In this document: positions 36,101-43,623 of the stretch, piece after piece | Numbering within the stretch: the first letter of the stretch is position 1 | Layout: the number at the start of each line of letters is the position of its first letter | From: Variovorax sp. OK212 | GTDB taxonomy: Bacteria > Pseudomonadota > Gammaproteobacteria > Burkholderiales > Burkholderiaceae_C | DNA: 64,000 bases | Assembly: GCF_900112425.1 (NCBI RefSeq) | Contig: NZ_FOLP01000007.1 | Span: 1-64,000, forward strand | Reading direction: 5' to 3' | Program-made: the position numbers and the translations under genes | The notes under the pieces: generated by a model | Databases searched by the model: none | Told to the model about the DNA's origin: nothing | What the model saw: the letters and a program-made list of their open reading frames with translations, nothing else

Positions 36101-39100
36101 CCGGCATTTCCACGCTGGGGCAGGGCGCGACCGTCTACGACGCGTCCGCGGGCTTCGTCTACCAGCCCGACACGTCGAACGTGCTGGCCGTGTCGAACGG
36201 CCGGCTCGACGTGCTGGCACCCGCCGCGGCGGGCAAGGGCTCCATCCGGCTGGGCGTGTGCAACAGCGCGTCGTGCGGCGCGAACAGCACCTTCTATTCG
36301 GAAGGCACCATCACGGCAGCCACCAACGGTGCGTTCGAGTTGAACGAAGCGGCGCGCTACGGCACGCGCCATCTCGCGCTGGCGGTGGGCGCGGTGAACG
36401 CCGGCTCGGCGCAGTCGCTGGCCGATGCCCAGTCGCGCGGCGTGCTCGCCAGCGGCCTCACGCTGAACCAGGACGTGCTGCAGCGCCTGCTGAACGGCGA
36501 CACCAGCACCGGTGCGCCGGCGCTCGAGTCGCTCACGCTCACGGCGCGCGACGCCATCAACTTCTACGGCAGCGTCACGCTCGACACCATCGACCCGGCC
36601 ACGGGCAGGTCGCGGCTGGACACGCTGGTGCTCGGCACGCCGGCCATCTACGGCGCGGGCGGCGCCGGCGACGTGGCGACCCTTCGCACGCGCAACCTGG
36701 TCTGGGCCGGCGCCATGCAGGCGCCCGGCGCGGTGGCCAGCGGTGGCGAGGGCACCGGCGGTGGTGCGGGCACCGGCAGCGGCACGCTGAACATCGAGGC
36801 CGAACGCATCGAGCTCGGCGACATGCCCCACACCGTGAGCAACGGCCAGGACGACGACGCGCGCCTGGCGCTGGGCTTTTCCACCGTGAAGCTGGGCGCC
36901 AGCGAGCGCCTCACCAGCAGCCGCAAGGGCAGCCTGTCGGTCTACCAGAACCAGGGCGCCTACGAAGACGGCAAGGGCTACGCCTACAGCGGCGGCAACC
37001 TGGAAATCTCGACACCGCTGATCACCGGCGAGGCCGGCGCGGTCAACCGCATCACCGCCGGCGGCACGCTGCGCATCGGCGCGCCCGAGGGCAACCGGTA
37101 CGGCGACGCGGTGGGCAAGGGCATCCAGGCGCTGGGCGCGGAACTCGCGTTCAACGCCGGCAACATCGTGCTGGCCACTGCGGTCGTGCTGCCCAGCGGC
37201 AAGCTCACGCTGACGGCGCAGGACGACATCACGCTGGCCGACGGCGCGCTCATCGACGTCAGCGGCCGCAAGCTGGCCTTCAACGACGTCGACAAGTTCA
37301 GCTGGGGCGGCGACGTCAGCCTTGAAAGCCAGGCCGGCAGCATCCGCCAGGCGGCCGGCGCGACCATCGACCTCTCGGCGCAGGAGAACCGGGCCGGCAC
37401 GCTCAAAGCGGTGGCGCTCAATGCATCCGCCGGCGTGGTCGATCTGCAGGGCCGCATCCTCGGCGCCAGCAGCGGCCACTACGACGCCGGCGGCACGCTG
37501 GTGCCGTTCAAGGCGGGCAGCGTGGACATTCGCGCGCAGCGCCTGGGCGACAGCGGCACGCTGAGCGACCAGTTCGCGGGCCTCAACCAGCGCCTGAACG
37601 ACGGCGCGGTGTTCGGCAACCGCAGCTTCCAGCTCAAGCAGGGCGACCTTGCCATCGGCAACGGCCTGAAGGCGGGCGAGGTGAACGTGTCGCTCGACAA
37701 CGGCAGCCTCACGGTGCTGGGCACCGTCGACGCCAGCGGCGAGCGCGTGGGCAGCATCCGCCTCGCGGGCAGGAACGGCCTGGCCCTCGGCGGCGGCGCG
37801 GTGCTCGACGCGCACGGCACGGTGCTGCGCGTGGACAGCCGCGGCCAGATCATCGACGCGCCCAACCGCGCCATCGTCGAGCTCAGCGGCGGCGACGGCG
37901 TGCTCACGCTGGCCAGCGGCGCGCGCATCGACCTGCGCCACGGCACCGCCGCCGAGGTAGGCACGCAGCCCGGCCAGCACGACGGCCAGCAGCGCGGCAC
38001 GCTCGAACTGAACGCGGCGCGCACCGGCGAGACCAGCGGCGACATCAAGGTGGACGCCAGCGGCAGCCTGAACATCGAAGGCGCGCGCTCCATTGCGCTC
38101 AACGCCGTCTGGCGCTACGACGACAGCGACCCGCTGGCCGTCATCAAGGACGGGCTGGACTCGGTGAGCGGCCGCCCGTACCGCGAGGTCACGCAGAACT
38201 ACCTGGACCACAAGCATGCGCAGAGCACGCTGTTCATGGACGCCGCGCTCGCCAACGGCGCGCTGCTGCACGGCAAGCTCGCCGGCCTGAACAATGCCAC
38301 CTATGCCGACGCGCTGCACCTGCGCCCCGGCGTGGAAATCGTGACCGGCAAGGACCTGGTGGTGCAGGGCGACCTCGACCTGTCGGGCTACCGCTATGCC
38401 AGCCTGAACCCGCGCACGCAGAAGACCGGCGTGTACGGCTCCGGCGAAGCGGGCAGCCTGGTGCTGCGCGCCGCCGGCAACATGGAGATCTACGGCAGCA
38501 TCAACGACGGCTTTGCGCCGCCGCCGGTCACGCCCGACGAAAACGGCTGGGCGCTGGTGCCGGGCGTGCAGCCCTACAACGGCGACCTGGTGCTGCCGAT
38601 CGGCGGCGTTCACCTGGCCGAGGGCACGGCGTTCCCGTCGGGCAGCACGCTGAACTACGACCTGCCGATCCAGGAACTCACGCTGGGCGCGGCCGTGCGC
38701 CTGCCGGGCGCCGCGACGCTGGCGCAGCCGCTCACCCTGGCCGCGGGCACCGTGCTGGCCGCCGACGTGCGCGACGCGTCGGGCACCCTGCTGCATGCGC
38801 GCGGCACCTTGCTGAAAGAGGCCGTCACGCTGGACGCGGGCACGCAACTGGGCGCCGGCACGCCGCTGCCCGCGGGCACCGCGCTGCGCGCCATGCTGTG
38901 GCCCAAGGGCGTGCCGCTGCCGGTGGCCTACGAGAACGACTTCGTTCGCAACACCGTGCTGCTGCGCGGCCCGCTGGACCTGCGGCGCGGCGCGCTGATT
39001 CCGTCGACCACCAAGGTGGTGCTGGACGAGGGCGTCGGCTTCATCGAGCTGCGCCCGGCCGGCGACGGCACGCGCGGGCGCAACTGGGCGCTGGCACCGA

Positions 39101-42100
39101 TGCTGGCGGCGGGCAGCGAGTCGTGGTCGATGCGGCTGGTGGCCGGCGCCGACACGGACGCCGCCGACACCCGCATCGCGATGCCCCGCACCGGCAGCCT
39201 GCGCGTGGCCGACACCCACTACGGCGCCGTGGTCGCCAAGGGCGCCGCGGTGGTGTGGGGACCGGACAACATCTTCGGCGAGCCCCCGGGAACACCGGTT
39301 CCCGACGAGTACCTGTCGCTGTGCGAGCTCTTCGAAGGCCTTTGCGTGTCGACCGGTCCGGCCAAGGATGTGCTCGCCGTGCACGGCCAGGGCCTGAGCG
39401 TGGTGCGCACCGGCACCGGCGACCTCGACCTGATCGCCTCGGGCGACATCGACGTGCGTTCGCTGTACGGCATCTACACCGCCGGCACGCAGTCCGCGGG
39501 CGTCGACGCCCGCTTCAACCAGGCGCGCGGCAACGCCACGGGCGCGAACAGCGTGCTGGGCGTGGGCGGCGCGGCCTACGAATCGCTGGTGGCCGGTGAT
39601 GCCGCGGGTGGCCGCGTCTACCAGGCCTGGTTCCCCGAGGCCGGCGGCAACCTCACGGTACGCGCGGGCGGCAACCTCACGGGCGACATGCTGACCGCGC
39701 CCTCGCAGGACGAGGTGCAGAAGGCCAGCGTGGGCGTGGGCAACTGGCTCTGGCGCCAGGGCGACGGCAGCGCGGCCATGCCCACGGCGTGGTGGATCAA
39801 CTTCGGCAGCTACGCGCGGGACCCGGCAGGCATCTTCGGCGCGGACGTGAAGCCGTCGCTGGTGGGCTTCACGGGCTTCGGCACGCTCGGCGGCGGCAAC
39901 GTGCAGGTGCAGGCCGGCGGCAATGCCGGCATGCTCGAGCGCAAGGGCACGGCGCGCAGCCAGGGCCTGGTGGTGGCGGTCGGCAGCACCGGCCGCGTGG
40001 CCGACGACGGCAGCCTCGTGCTCACCGGCGGCGGCGACATCGACATGCGCATCGGCGGCGGCGTCAACAGCTCGCAGCTGGCGCGCGGCAACGCCAACAG
40101 CAGCGTCGTGCCCAACCACGACCTGCAGGGCGCGCTGGTCAACCTGCGCGGCGCCACGCAGCTGAGCGCGGCGTCGGTCGGCGGCATGATCCTGGGCGGG
40201 CGCGACCTGAAGGACCCGCGCGCCTTCGACCCCTTCAGCGCGAACCGGGCCGAATCGACCGGCGGGCTGGTGCTGATTCCGGGCGACTCGGCGATGCGCA
40301 TCGACACGCTGGGCGACCTGGTGGTGGGCGCGGCGGCCGACCCGGGCCGCGTGAAGCTGCAGAACAGCTCGCCCTTCAGCACGGCCTCCGCCTCCTACGG
40401 CGGTGGCGGCCTGAGCTGGTTCTCGCTGTGGACCGACCGCACCGCCATCGACCTGTTCTCGGCCGGCGGCAGCCTGACGCCGAGCACGCAGATGAGCGAA
40501 TCGACCGAGCAGTCGCTGACCGCCAGCGTCAACGCGGCGGCCACCGACTACCGCTTCGTCTATCCGGCGATCCTGCGCGCGGTGGCCGCGGGCGGCAGCA
40601 TCTACAGCGGCGCGGCGGCCAACTCGGCGAGCAACGGTGTCAACGACGCCGCGTCGCGCACGTCGCTGCTGCTGGCGCCGTCGCGCAGCGGCCAGCTGGA
40701 GCTGCTCGCGGGCGATTCGCTCTACATGGGCAGCTACGCCATCAACCAGTCGGGCGCGGACCCGGCGGCCATGCCCGGCCCGTTGCACCCGGCCTTTGCC
40801 GGCTTCGGCGGCGACAACGGCAACACGCGCGTGACCAGCAACTTCGGCACCGAAGGGCTGGGCATGACGGCGCGCACCGATCCGATGCGCCTGTTCGTGT
40901 TCGCGGCCGAAACCTACGCGGGCACGGCCGGCGACGCGCCGCGCACGCCGTCGCGTTTCTATGCAATGACCGGCGACGTCGTGGGCCTGCGCAGCGGCGA
41001 GATCCTGGCGCGCGAAGACGGCCGCACCTGGTACGAGGCGGCGGCGCCGAGCTGGGTGATGGCCGGGCGCGACATCGTGAGCGCGGGCACCGTGCTCGGG
41101 CAGCCCATGTCGGTGAGCCAGGACGTCGCGGCCACCTCCAGCGGCAACCTGGCGGTCCATGGGCATGCGCAGGACGTGTCGCGCGTGGTGGCCGGGCGCG
41201 ACATTCTCTACAGCAGCTTCTACGTGGCGGGCCCCGGCACGCTGGAGGTGAACGCGGGCCGCAACATCGTGATGGAAGACCGCGCCGCCATCGCCAGCCT
41301 GGGGCCGGTGACGCCGGGCGACAAGCGACCCGGCGCGAGCATCGCGATGACGGCGGGCACCGGTGCGCAGGGCGCGGACTACGCCGGCTTCCTGGCGCGC
41401 TACCTCGGCGCGGCCAACCGCGCGGAAACCGGCACGCCGCTGGCAGGCCAGCCCGGCAAGGTGGTGAAGACCTACGAGGCCGAGCTGCTCGCATGGCTTT
41501 CCGACAAGGACAACGGCCTGGGCTTCGGCGGCACGGCGGACGAGGCGCAGGCCTTCTTCGACGCGCTGCCGGCCGCGCAGCAGCGCGTGTTCGCGCGCCA
41601 GGTGTACTTCGCCGAATTGAAGGCCGGCGGGCGCGAGTACACCGACGCCGACGGCGTGCGCTTCGGCAGCTACCTGCGCGGGCGCAATGCCATCGCGGCG
41701 TTGTTCCCCGAGGCCGATGCCGCGGGCGGCAAGCTCAGCTACCGCGGCGGCATCACCATGTACGGCCCGGCTGGTGTCAACACGCTGTTCGGCGGCGGCA
41801 TCCAGATGCTGACGCCGGGCGGTGCGCAGGTGTTCGGCATCGAGGGCGACGCACCGGTGGCCAAGGGCGGCATCACGCCGGGGGGCATCACGCAGGGCAA
41901 GGGCGACATCGCGATGTACGCGCTGGGCAGCATCCTGCTGGGGCAAAGCCGCATCATGACCACCTTCGGCGGCGGCATCCTGGGCTGGTCGGCCGAGGGC
42001 GACATCAACGCCGGCCGGGGCTCCAAGACCACCGTGGTCTACACGCCGCCCAAGCGCGAGTACGACCAGTGGGGCAACGTGACCTTGTCGTCGAACGTGC

Positions 42101-42624
42101 CGAGCACGGGCGCGGGCATTGCGACGCTGGCGCCGATTGCCGAAGTGCCAGCCGGCGACATCGACCTGATCGCGCCCTTGGGCACCATCGACGCGGGCGA
42201 GGCGGGCATCCGGGTGTCGGGCAACGTGAACCTGGCGGCGCTGCAGGTGGTGAACGCCGACAACATCGCGGTGCAGGGCAAGAGCACCGGGCTGCCGGTG
42301 GTGGCGGCGGTAAACGTGGGGGCGCTGGCCAACGCCAGCGCCGCCGCGGCGCAGGCCGCGACCGCCGCGCAGGACGTGCTGCAGCGCGAGCGCTCGGCGC
42401 AGCGCCAGGCGCTGCCGTCGGTGTTCAGCGTGCGCGTGCTGGGCTTCGGCAACGAGCCCGCGAGCGGTGCCACGGAAGGCGGCGAGGTGCGGCGCAAGCC
42501 GGCGGAGCAGGCCAGCTACGACCCGTCGGGCTTCATCCAGGTGGTGGGCCACGGCGCGCTGACCGACGCGCAGATCGCGCGGCTCAACGAGAGCGAGCGC
42601 CGCGGCCTGCCGCGCGGACGCTAG
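30118..42624 (+). CDS. Giant filamentous haemagglutinin-family surface protein (VreARI-associated, DUF3739 type)
   Basis: A 4168-residue secreted protein. The signal peptide is long and atypical (basic stretch to residue ~20, hydrophobic core, cleavage AHA|Q after residue 47) and lacks an ESPR. The TPS-like domain lies at about residues 140-260 (ILNWESFNVGKNTTVDF, VLVANRNGVVFSG). A huge repetitive beta-helix body follows. Around residues 2830-2980 (nt 38600-39050) is a different block with hexapeptide-like repeats (LTLAAGTVL, TLDAGTQLGAGTPLPAGTAL). The C-terminal ~160 residues (GDIDLIAPLGTIDAGEAGIR, then VNLAALQVVNADNI) match the DUF3739 type of filamentous haemagglutinin found beside Vre signalling genes. 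No TpsB gene is adjacent, so it either uses the TpsB at 11671 or one elsewhere. The ATG at 30118 has no clear ribosome binding site. Confidence 0.88.
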   Translation: MNTHEGHRSRKQAAVQARSFHISPLAQAVALALAAGTAATLATPAHAQRAFSPAWFNAKGAAQATATATGLLPNGMPASSLTSTAGQQQRANEQLQQSIGNLNLAARGIAAQQAAQAAARAAAQNDPSSVPDGLAEGGLKVDTNSLTAGWLNARPLDRDSQKNVDGRTVVTVQQTGDKAILNWESFNVGKNTTVDFRQQADWAVLNRVNDPQARPSQIRGQIKADGTVLVANRNGVVFSGTSQVDTRNLVAAAAHISDAQFNASGIYSAGTAPSFTDAQGKVEVQAGARIATRAPAVSTDGGGYVLLVGQEVHNAGDIATPRGQAALAAGDSFVIKKGAGTGGNQASTTRGNEVTPQFNIDSLAGKAVNTGLIVAREGDVTMAGRDVQQAGVVLATSTVNNRGTVHLGALGAQGKVTLGQGATTAVAIEDDGRTTALDSQRDGLRGPALAAGNQDVVAVADRRDQSRIEIASGGTVDFQGDSLTLATGGQIAVTAARRTLVRDRAQIDVSGAVGVNLAMESNNVKVNVQGNEQRDAPLNRDGKALNNNDVWIDRRSLVFVPKGTNGYASDRWYTAGGLLEVGGYLGTEGHTAGEWMAQGGTVSFGGQDVVTQAGSNINLSGGTLNVQTGFIRQTWLKGADGRLYEVSKAPGDQRYDGLYRGFEDAHKRWGDKSTGYFYNPLIGPQKRLEDGYTVGRDAGELVIATHTAVLEGGITAEAFQGTRQTQAHQAGLDGYDQSHNAVSQRGQLIVGAHVPMFDRRTGGLDHLLSATVDQVELKEITEAGERIAAGLDLDTALPAERKDRLVLDTAQLNSLALGAVRIAATGRIELNADLQVAPGGNVTLYGNDVEVKANLSAHGGSIALGNVLAQPGPGGRLDTFVNSEKPVGHVTLAEGATLDASGLWSNLELDPAAPGLAYANGGSVSIRATGEVALHSGSAVDVSSGAVMRMGGKTQGGKGGSVTLAATTPAGVIRLDPGAQLRGHGVAGGGTLAVQAGKVLVSDQLAGAEAADAAAAAAGTLVLGGNFFDKGFSAYEITGSEGLAVAEGTQVDVTMPVYRFRDDARRVATGSSPARALELWTPPLYQEDPVNAVLQQRKGASLSLQAGRSLLTEIDPAASTLVIGRGARIEVDPGQAIALRGAGQITVDGTLNAHGGSIDARQQQYGFVDVAEVTPDADGKVHTRSIWIGDNAVLDVSGRAHTATDVHGRTYGLVDAGGRIVLGGAIDHDGATATSADAFLVVRPGAKLDASGAQAALDVPGLGRTNIATDGGRISLSSYLGLHIDGSLRAAAGGAGAAGGSLDIALESPLYRAAGLGRAQQEAIVPRELVVSQSTSQASALSDGVAPGQADAALRYGKATLSADRLSAGGFDNLTLLANGQLSFDGDVSLRMGQSLTLFSSSLSLAESSSASARVQLAAPYVKLSGTGAYYATTGILRPRMLHGMTPLDSQAVFSVQAGQLLDLGNSLSFGTEGRYAMQSEFTPVHVERRGFEKVELASDGDIRFLLANDNDTRSRLWTHGGLTLAAAQLYPETGASAMVYAGYRMDPVALRTVFDPDSPLRIERRGDAPAAVPSSAFGTLEFSAAVIEQGGVLRAPLGNIRLGTDVEQGALRVALLPGSITSVSGAGLVMPYGGTTDGIDYRYDGRSLRPVGDGGGASIRLGADHVDVQAGALLDLSGGGELTGAGFVAGRGGSTDARFHPLMQIGADGRFSLSSLPSRSTNPVYAIVPGVQPLAAPAGGPAGASQAGVGRQITIGAGVPGLPAGTYTLMPSTYALLPGAFRVELNGVAKSVGPAGQALAMRNGSWASTGQLSVAGTGLRDSLPTQVIVTSADTLRTYAQYNETGYADFVRADAARLGVPRGVLAADAGTLAFVLGNGHGDVSLNFDGLARFQAAQGGRGGTAVVLGSFIEVLGAGQSRTEGFNGASVRADTLDDLHADRLVVGARPVVIYGQQGRYVGFNEVVSDVTLRSGALLKAPEVFLAGRRDLVVEAGAGISTLGQGATVYDASAGFVYQPDTSNVLAVSNGRLDVLAPAAAGKGSIRLGVCNSASCGANSTFYSEGTITAATNGAFELNEAARYGTRHLALAVGAVNAGSAQSLADAQSRGVLASGLTLNQDVLQRLLNGDTSTGAPALESLTLTARDAINFYGSVTLDTIDPATGRSRLDTLVLGTPAIYGAGGAGDVATLRTRNLVWAGAMQAPGAVASGGEGTGGGAGTGSGTLNIEAERIELGDMPHTVSNGQDDDARLALGFSTVKLGASERLTSSRKGSLSVYQNQGAYEDGKGYAYSGGNLEISTPLITGEAGAVNRITAGGTLRIGAPEGNRYGDAVGKGIQALGAELAFNAGNIVLATAVVLPSGKLTLTAQDDITLADGALIDVSGRKLAFNDVDKFSWGGDVSLESQAGSIRQAAGATIDLSAQENRAGTLKAVALNASAGVVDLQGRILGASSGHYDAGGTLVPFKAGSVDIRAQRLGDSGTLSDQFAGLNQRLNDGAVFGNRSFQLKQGDLAIGNGLKAGEVNVSLDNGSLTVLGTVDASGERVGSIRLAGRNGLALGGGAVLDAHGTVLRVDSRGQIIDAPNRAIVELSGGDGVLTLASGARIDLRHGTAAEVGTQPGQHDGQQRGTLELNAARTGETSGDIKVDASGSLNIEGARSIALNAVWRYDDSDPLAVIKDGLDSVSGRPYREVTQNYLDHKHAQSTLFMDAALANGALLHGKLAGLNNATYADALHLRPGVEIVTGKDLVVQGDLDLSGYRYASLNPRTQKTGVYGSGEAGSLVLRAAGNMEIYGSINDGFAPPPVTPDENGWALVPGVQPYNGDLVLPIGGVHLAEGTAFPSGSTLNYDLPIQELTLGAAVRLPGAATLAQPLTLAAGTVLAADVRDASGTLLHARGTLLKEAVTLDAGTQLGAGTPLPAGTALRAMLWPKGVPLPVAYENDFVRNTVLLRGPLDLRRGALIPSTTKVVLDEGVGFIELRPAGDGTRGRNWALAPMLAAGSESWSMRLVAGADTDAADTRIAMPRTGSLRVADTHYGAVVAKGAAVVWGPDNIFGEPPGTPVPDEYLSLCELFEGLCVSTGPAKDVLAVHGQGLSVVRTGTGDLDLIASGDIDVRSLYGIYTAGTQSAGVDARFNQARGNATGANSVLGVGGAAYESLVAGDAAGGRVYQAWFPEAGGNLTVRAGGNLTGDMLTAPSQDEVQKASVGVGNWLWRQGDGSAAMPTAWWINFGSYARDPAGIFGADVKPSLVGFTGFGTLGGGNVQVQAGGNAGMLERKGTARSQGLVVAVGSTGRVADDGSLVLTGGGDIDMRIGGGVNSSQLARGNANSSVVPNHDLQGALVNLRGATQLSAASVGGMILGGRDLKDPRAFDPFSANRAESTGGLVLIPGDSAMRIDTLGDLVVGAAADPGRVKLQNSSPFSTASASYGGGGLSWFSLWTDRTAIDLFSAGGSLTPSTQMSESTEQSLTASVNAAATDYRFVYPAILRAVAAGGSIYSGAAANSASNGVNDAASRTSLLLAPSRSGQLELLAGDSLYMGSYAINQSGADPAAMPGPLHPAFAGFGGDNGNTRVTSNFGTEGLGMTARTDPMRLFVFAAETYAGTAGDAPRTPSRFYAMTGDVVGLRSGEILAREDGRTWYEAAAPSWVMAGRDIVSAGTVLGQPMSVSQDVAATSSGNLAVHGHAQDVSRVVAGRDILYSSFYVAGPGTLEVNAGRNIVMEDRAAIASLGPVTPGDKRPGASIAMTAGTGAQGADYAGFLARYLGAANRAETGTPLAGQPGKVVKTYEAELLAWLSDKDNGLGFGGTADEAQAFFDALPAAQQRVFARQVYFAELKAGGREYTDADGVRFGSYLRGRNAIAALFPEADAAGGKLSYRGGITMYGPAGVNTLFGGGIQMLTPGGAQVFGIEGDAPVAKGGITPGGITQGKGDIAMYALGSILLGQSRIMTTFGGGILGWSAEGDINAGRGSKTTVVYTPPKREYDQWGNVTLSSNVPSTGAGIATLAPIAEVPAGDIDLIAPLGTIDAGEAGIRVSGNVNLAALQVVNADNIAVQGKSTGLPVVAAVNVGALANASAAAAQAATAAQDVLQRERSAQRQALPSVFSVRVLGFGNEPASGATEGGEVRRKPAEQASYDPSGFIQVVGHGALTDAQIARLNESERRGLPRGR

Positions 42625-42636
42625 GCCGCCAGCGCC

Positions 42637-43254
42637 ATGACCACGCTCATGTGCGTGCCCCGCCCGCAGACCGAGGCGGCGGCAGGGACCGACCGCGCGC
42701 CGCCGCCGGATTTCCAGGCGCTGCTGGCGGCCAACTACGCGCTGCTGCACCGCCGGCTCGCGCGGCACCTGGGCTGCGCCGACGCGGCCACCGAGAGCCT
42801 GCACGATGCCTGGCTGCGGCTGGCCGGCACCGGCCTCGCCGACGCGGTGCACAGCCCGGTGGCCTACATCTACCGCGTGGCCTGCAACGCGGCCCTGGAC
42901 CGGATGCGCGCCGAGCGGCCCTGGCAGTACGCGGGCGACGCGCAGGAAACGCTGGAGCACCTGGCGGACCAGTCGCCCGGGCCCGAGCTGATCGCCGAGG
43001 CGCGCTCCGACCTGAAGGCGGTGGAGCGCGCCATGCAGGGGCTGCCGCACCGGCACCAGGACATCTTCGTGGCGCTGCGGGTGCACGAGCTGTCCCGCCA
43101 CGAGGTGGCGGTGCGCCACGGGCTGTCGCTGCGGCGGGTCGACACCACGCTGCGCCAGGCGCTGCTGCACCTGCCGCATCGGCCGCGCCTGTCGTCTCTT
43201 TCGCCTCTTTCGTCCTTGCCGCCGCTGTCGGCCGGCCGCTGCGCCACCGCCTGA
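42637..43254 (+). CDS. Second ECF sigma factor
   Basis: A 205-residue ECF-type sigma factor starting 12 bases after the giant gene, so co-transcribed with it. Region 2 is recognisable (YALLHRRLARHLGCADAATE, SPVAYIYRVACNAALDRMRA) and so is region 4 (GLPHRHQDIFVALRVHELSR, HEVAVRHGLSLRRVDTTLRQ). The first ~30 residues and the Ser/Pro/Leu-rich last ~25 residues are extra. It has no FecR partner of its own. It is more distant from the sigma factor at 28329 than a recent duplication would be. It could be controlled by the same FecR protein, giving a feed-forward loop, or act free once the giant gene is switched on. Confidence 0.85.
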   Translation: MTTLMCVPRPQTEAAAGTDRAPPPDFQALLAANYALLHRRLARHLGCADAATESLHDAWLRLAGTGLADAVHSPVAYIYRVACNAALDRMRAERPWQYAGDAQETLEHLADQSPGPELIAEARSDLKAVERAMQGLPHRHQDIFVALRVHELSRHEVAVRHGLSLRRVDTTLRQALLHLPHRPRLSSLSPLSSLPPLSAGRCATA

Positions 43255-43287
43255 CCCGGCCACAAGTAGTGCTTAGGGTTTAGATTC

Positions 43288-43316
43288 TTGGAACCGCGTA
43301 ACAAAAGGGGTATGGT
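43288..43316 (+). promoter_or_regulatory. Candidate promoter of the small gene at 43326
   Basis: TTGGAA (43288-43293) and TATGGT (43311-43316) are 17 bases apart. The -10 element ends only nine bases before the ATG at 43326, so the transcript would be nearly leaderless. The -35 also contains GGAAC, the core used by many ECF sigma factors, so recognition by one of the two local sigma factors is possible. Confidence 0.35.
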
Positions 43317-43325
43317 GTATCCATC

Positions 43326-43556
43326 ATGGACAGCACCCGACTCGTTCTCAGCGTTCCAGAAGGCTGGACGGGTTGGATCGAGCTCATGCGCACGCCCAGC
43401 GGCACCTATGCCGGCATCTGCGAGTTGAGCCTGCGCGGCATTCCGCGTTGCGCCCTCGTGATCACCCAGCAGCTGTCGTGGGACGCCGCGGTGGAGCGGG
43501 CCACGCGCCGGGCCGACCATTTCGTCCGGCAATGGGGGCCGGAGCGCACGCACTGA
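43326..43556 (+). CDS. Small hypothetical protein
   Basis: A 76-residue soluble protein without signal peptide or membrane segment. Features: WTGWIELMRTPSGTYAGICE in the first half, LRGIPRCALVIT in the middle, and a C-terminal helix rich in Arg/Asp (AAVERATRRADHFVRQW). It looks like a compact single-domain protein (beta sheet then helix). I cannot assign a family with confidence. It stands between the second ECF sigma gene and the phospholipase D gene with its own promoter-like sequence, and coding bias supports a real gene. Confidence 0.6.
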   Translation: MDSTRLVLSVPEGWTGWIELMRTPSGTYAGICELSLRGIPRCALVITQQLSWDAAVERATRRADHFVRQWGPERTH

Positions 43557-43623
43557 GTCTCTTGCGGCGGTGCAGCAGCCGCGGCGGGCTCGTGGTAGAA
43601 ACCGCGAGCTTTCAGATCCGCGC

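Noticed and set aside
30595..43263. A 4222-codon open frame on the minus strand, antisense to the giant exoprotein gene.
   Set aside because: Its length follows from strong GC codon bias in the sense gene, which removes stop codons from the antisense frame. The translation is Arg/Ala/His/Val-rich low complexity with no start signal, domain or signal peptide.
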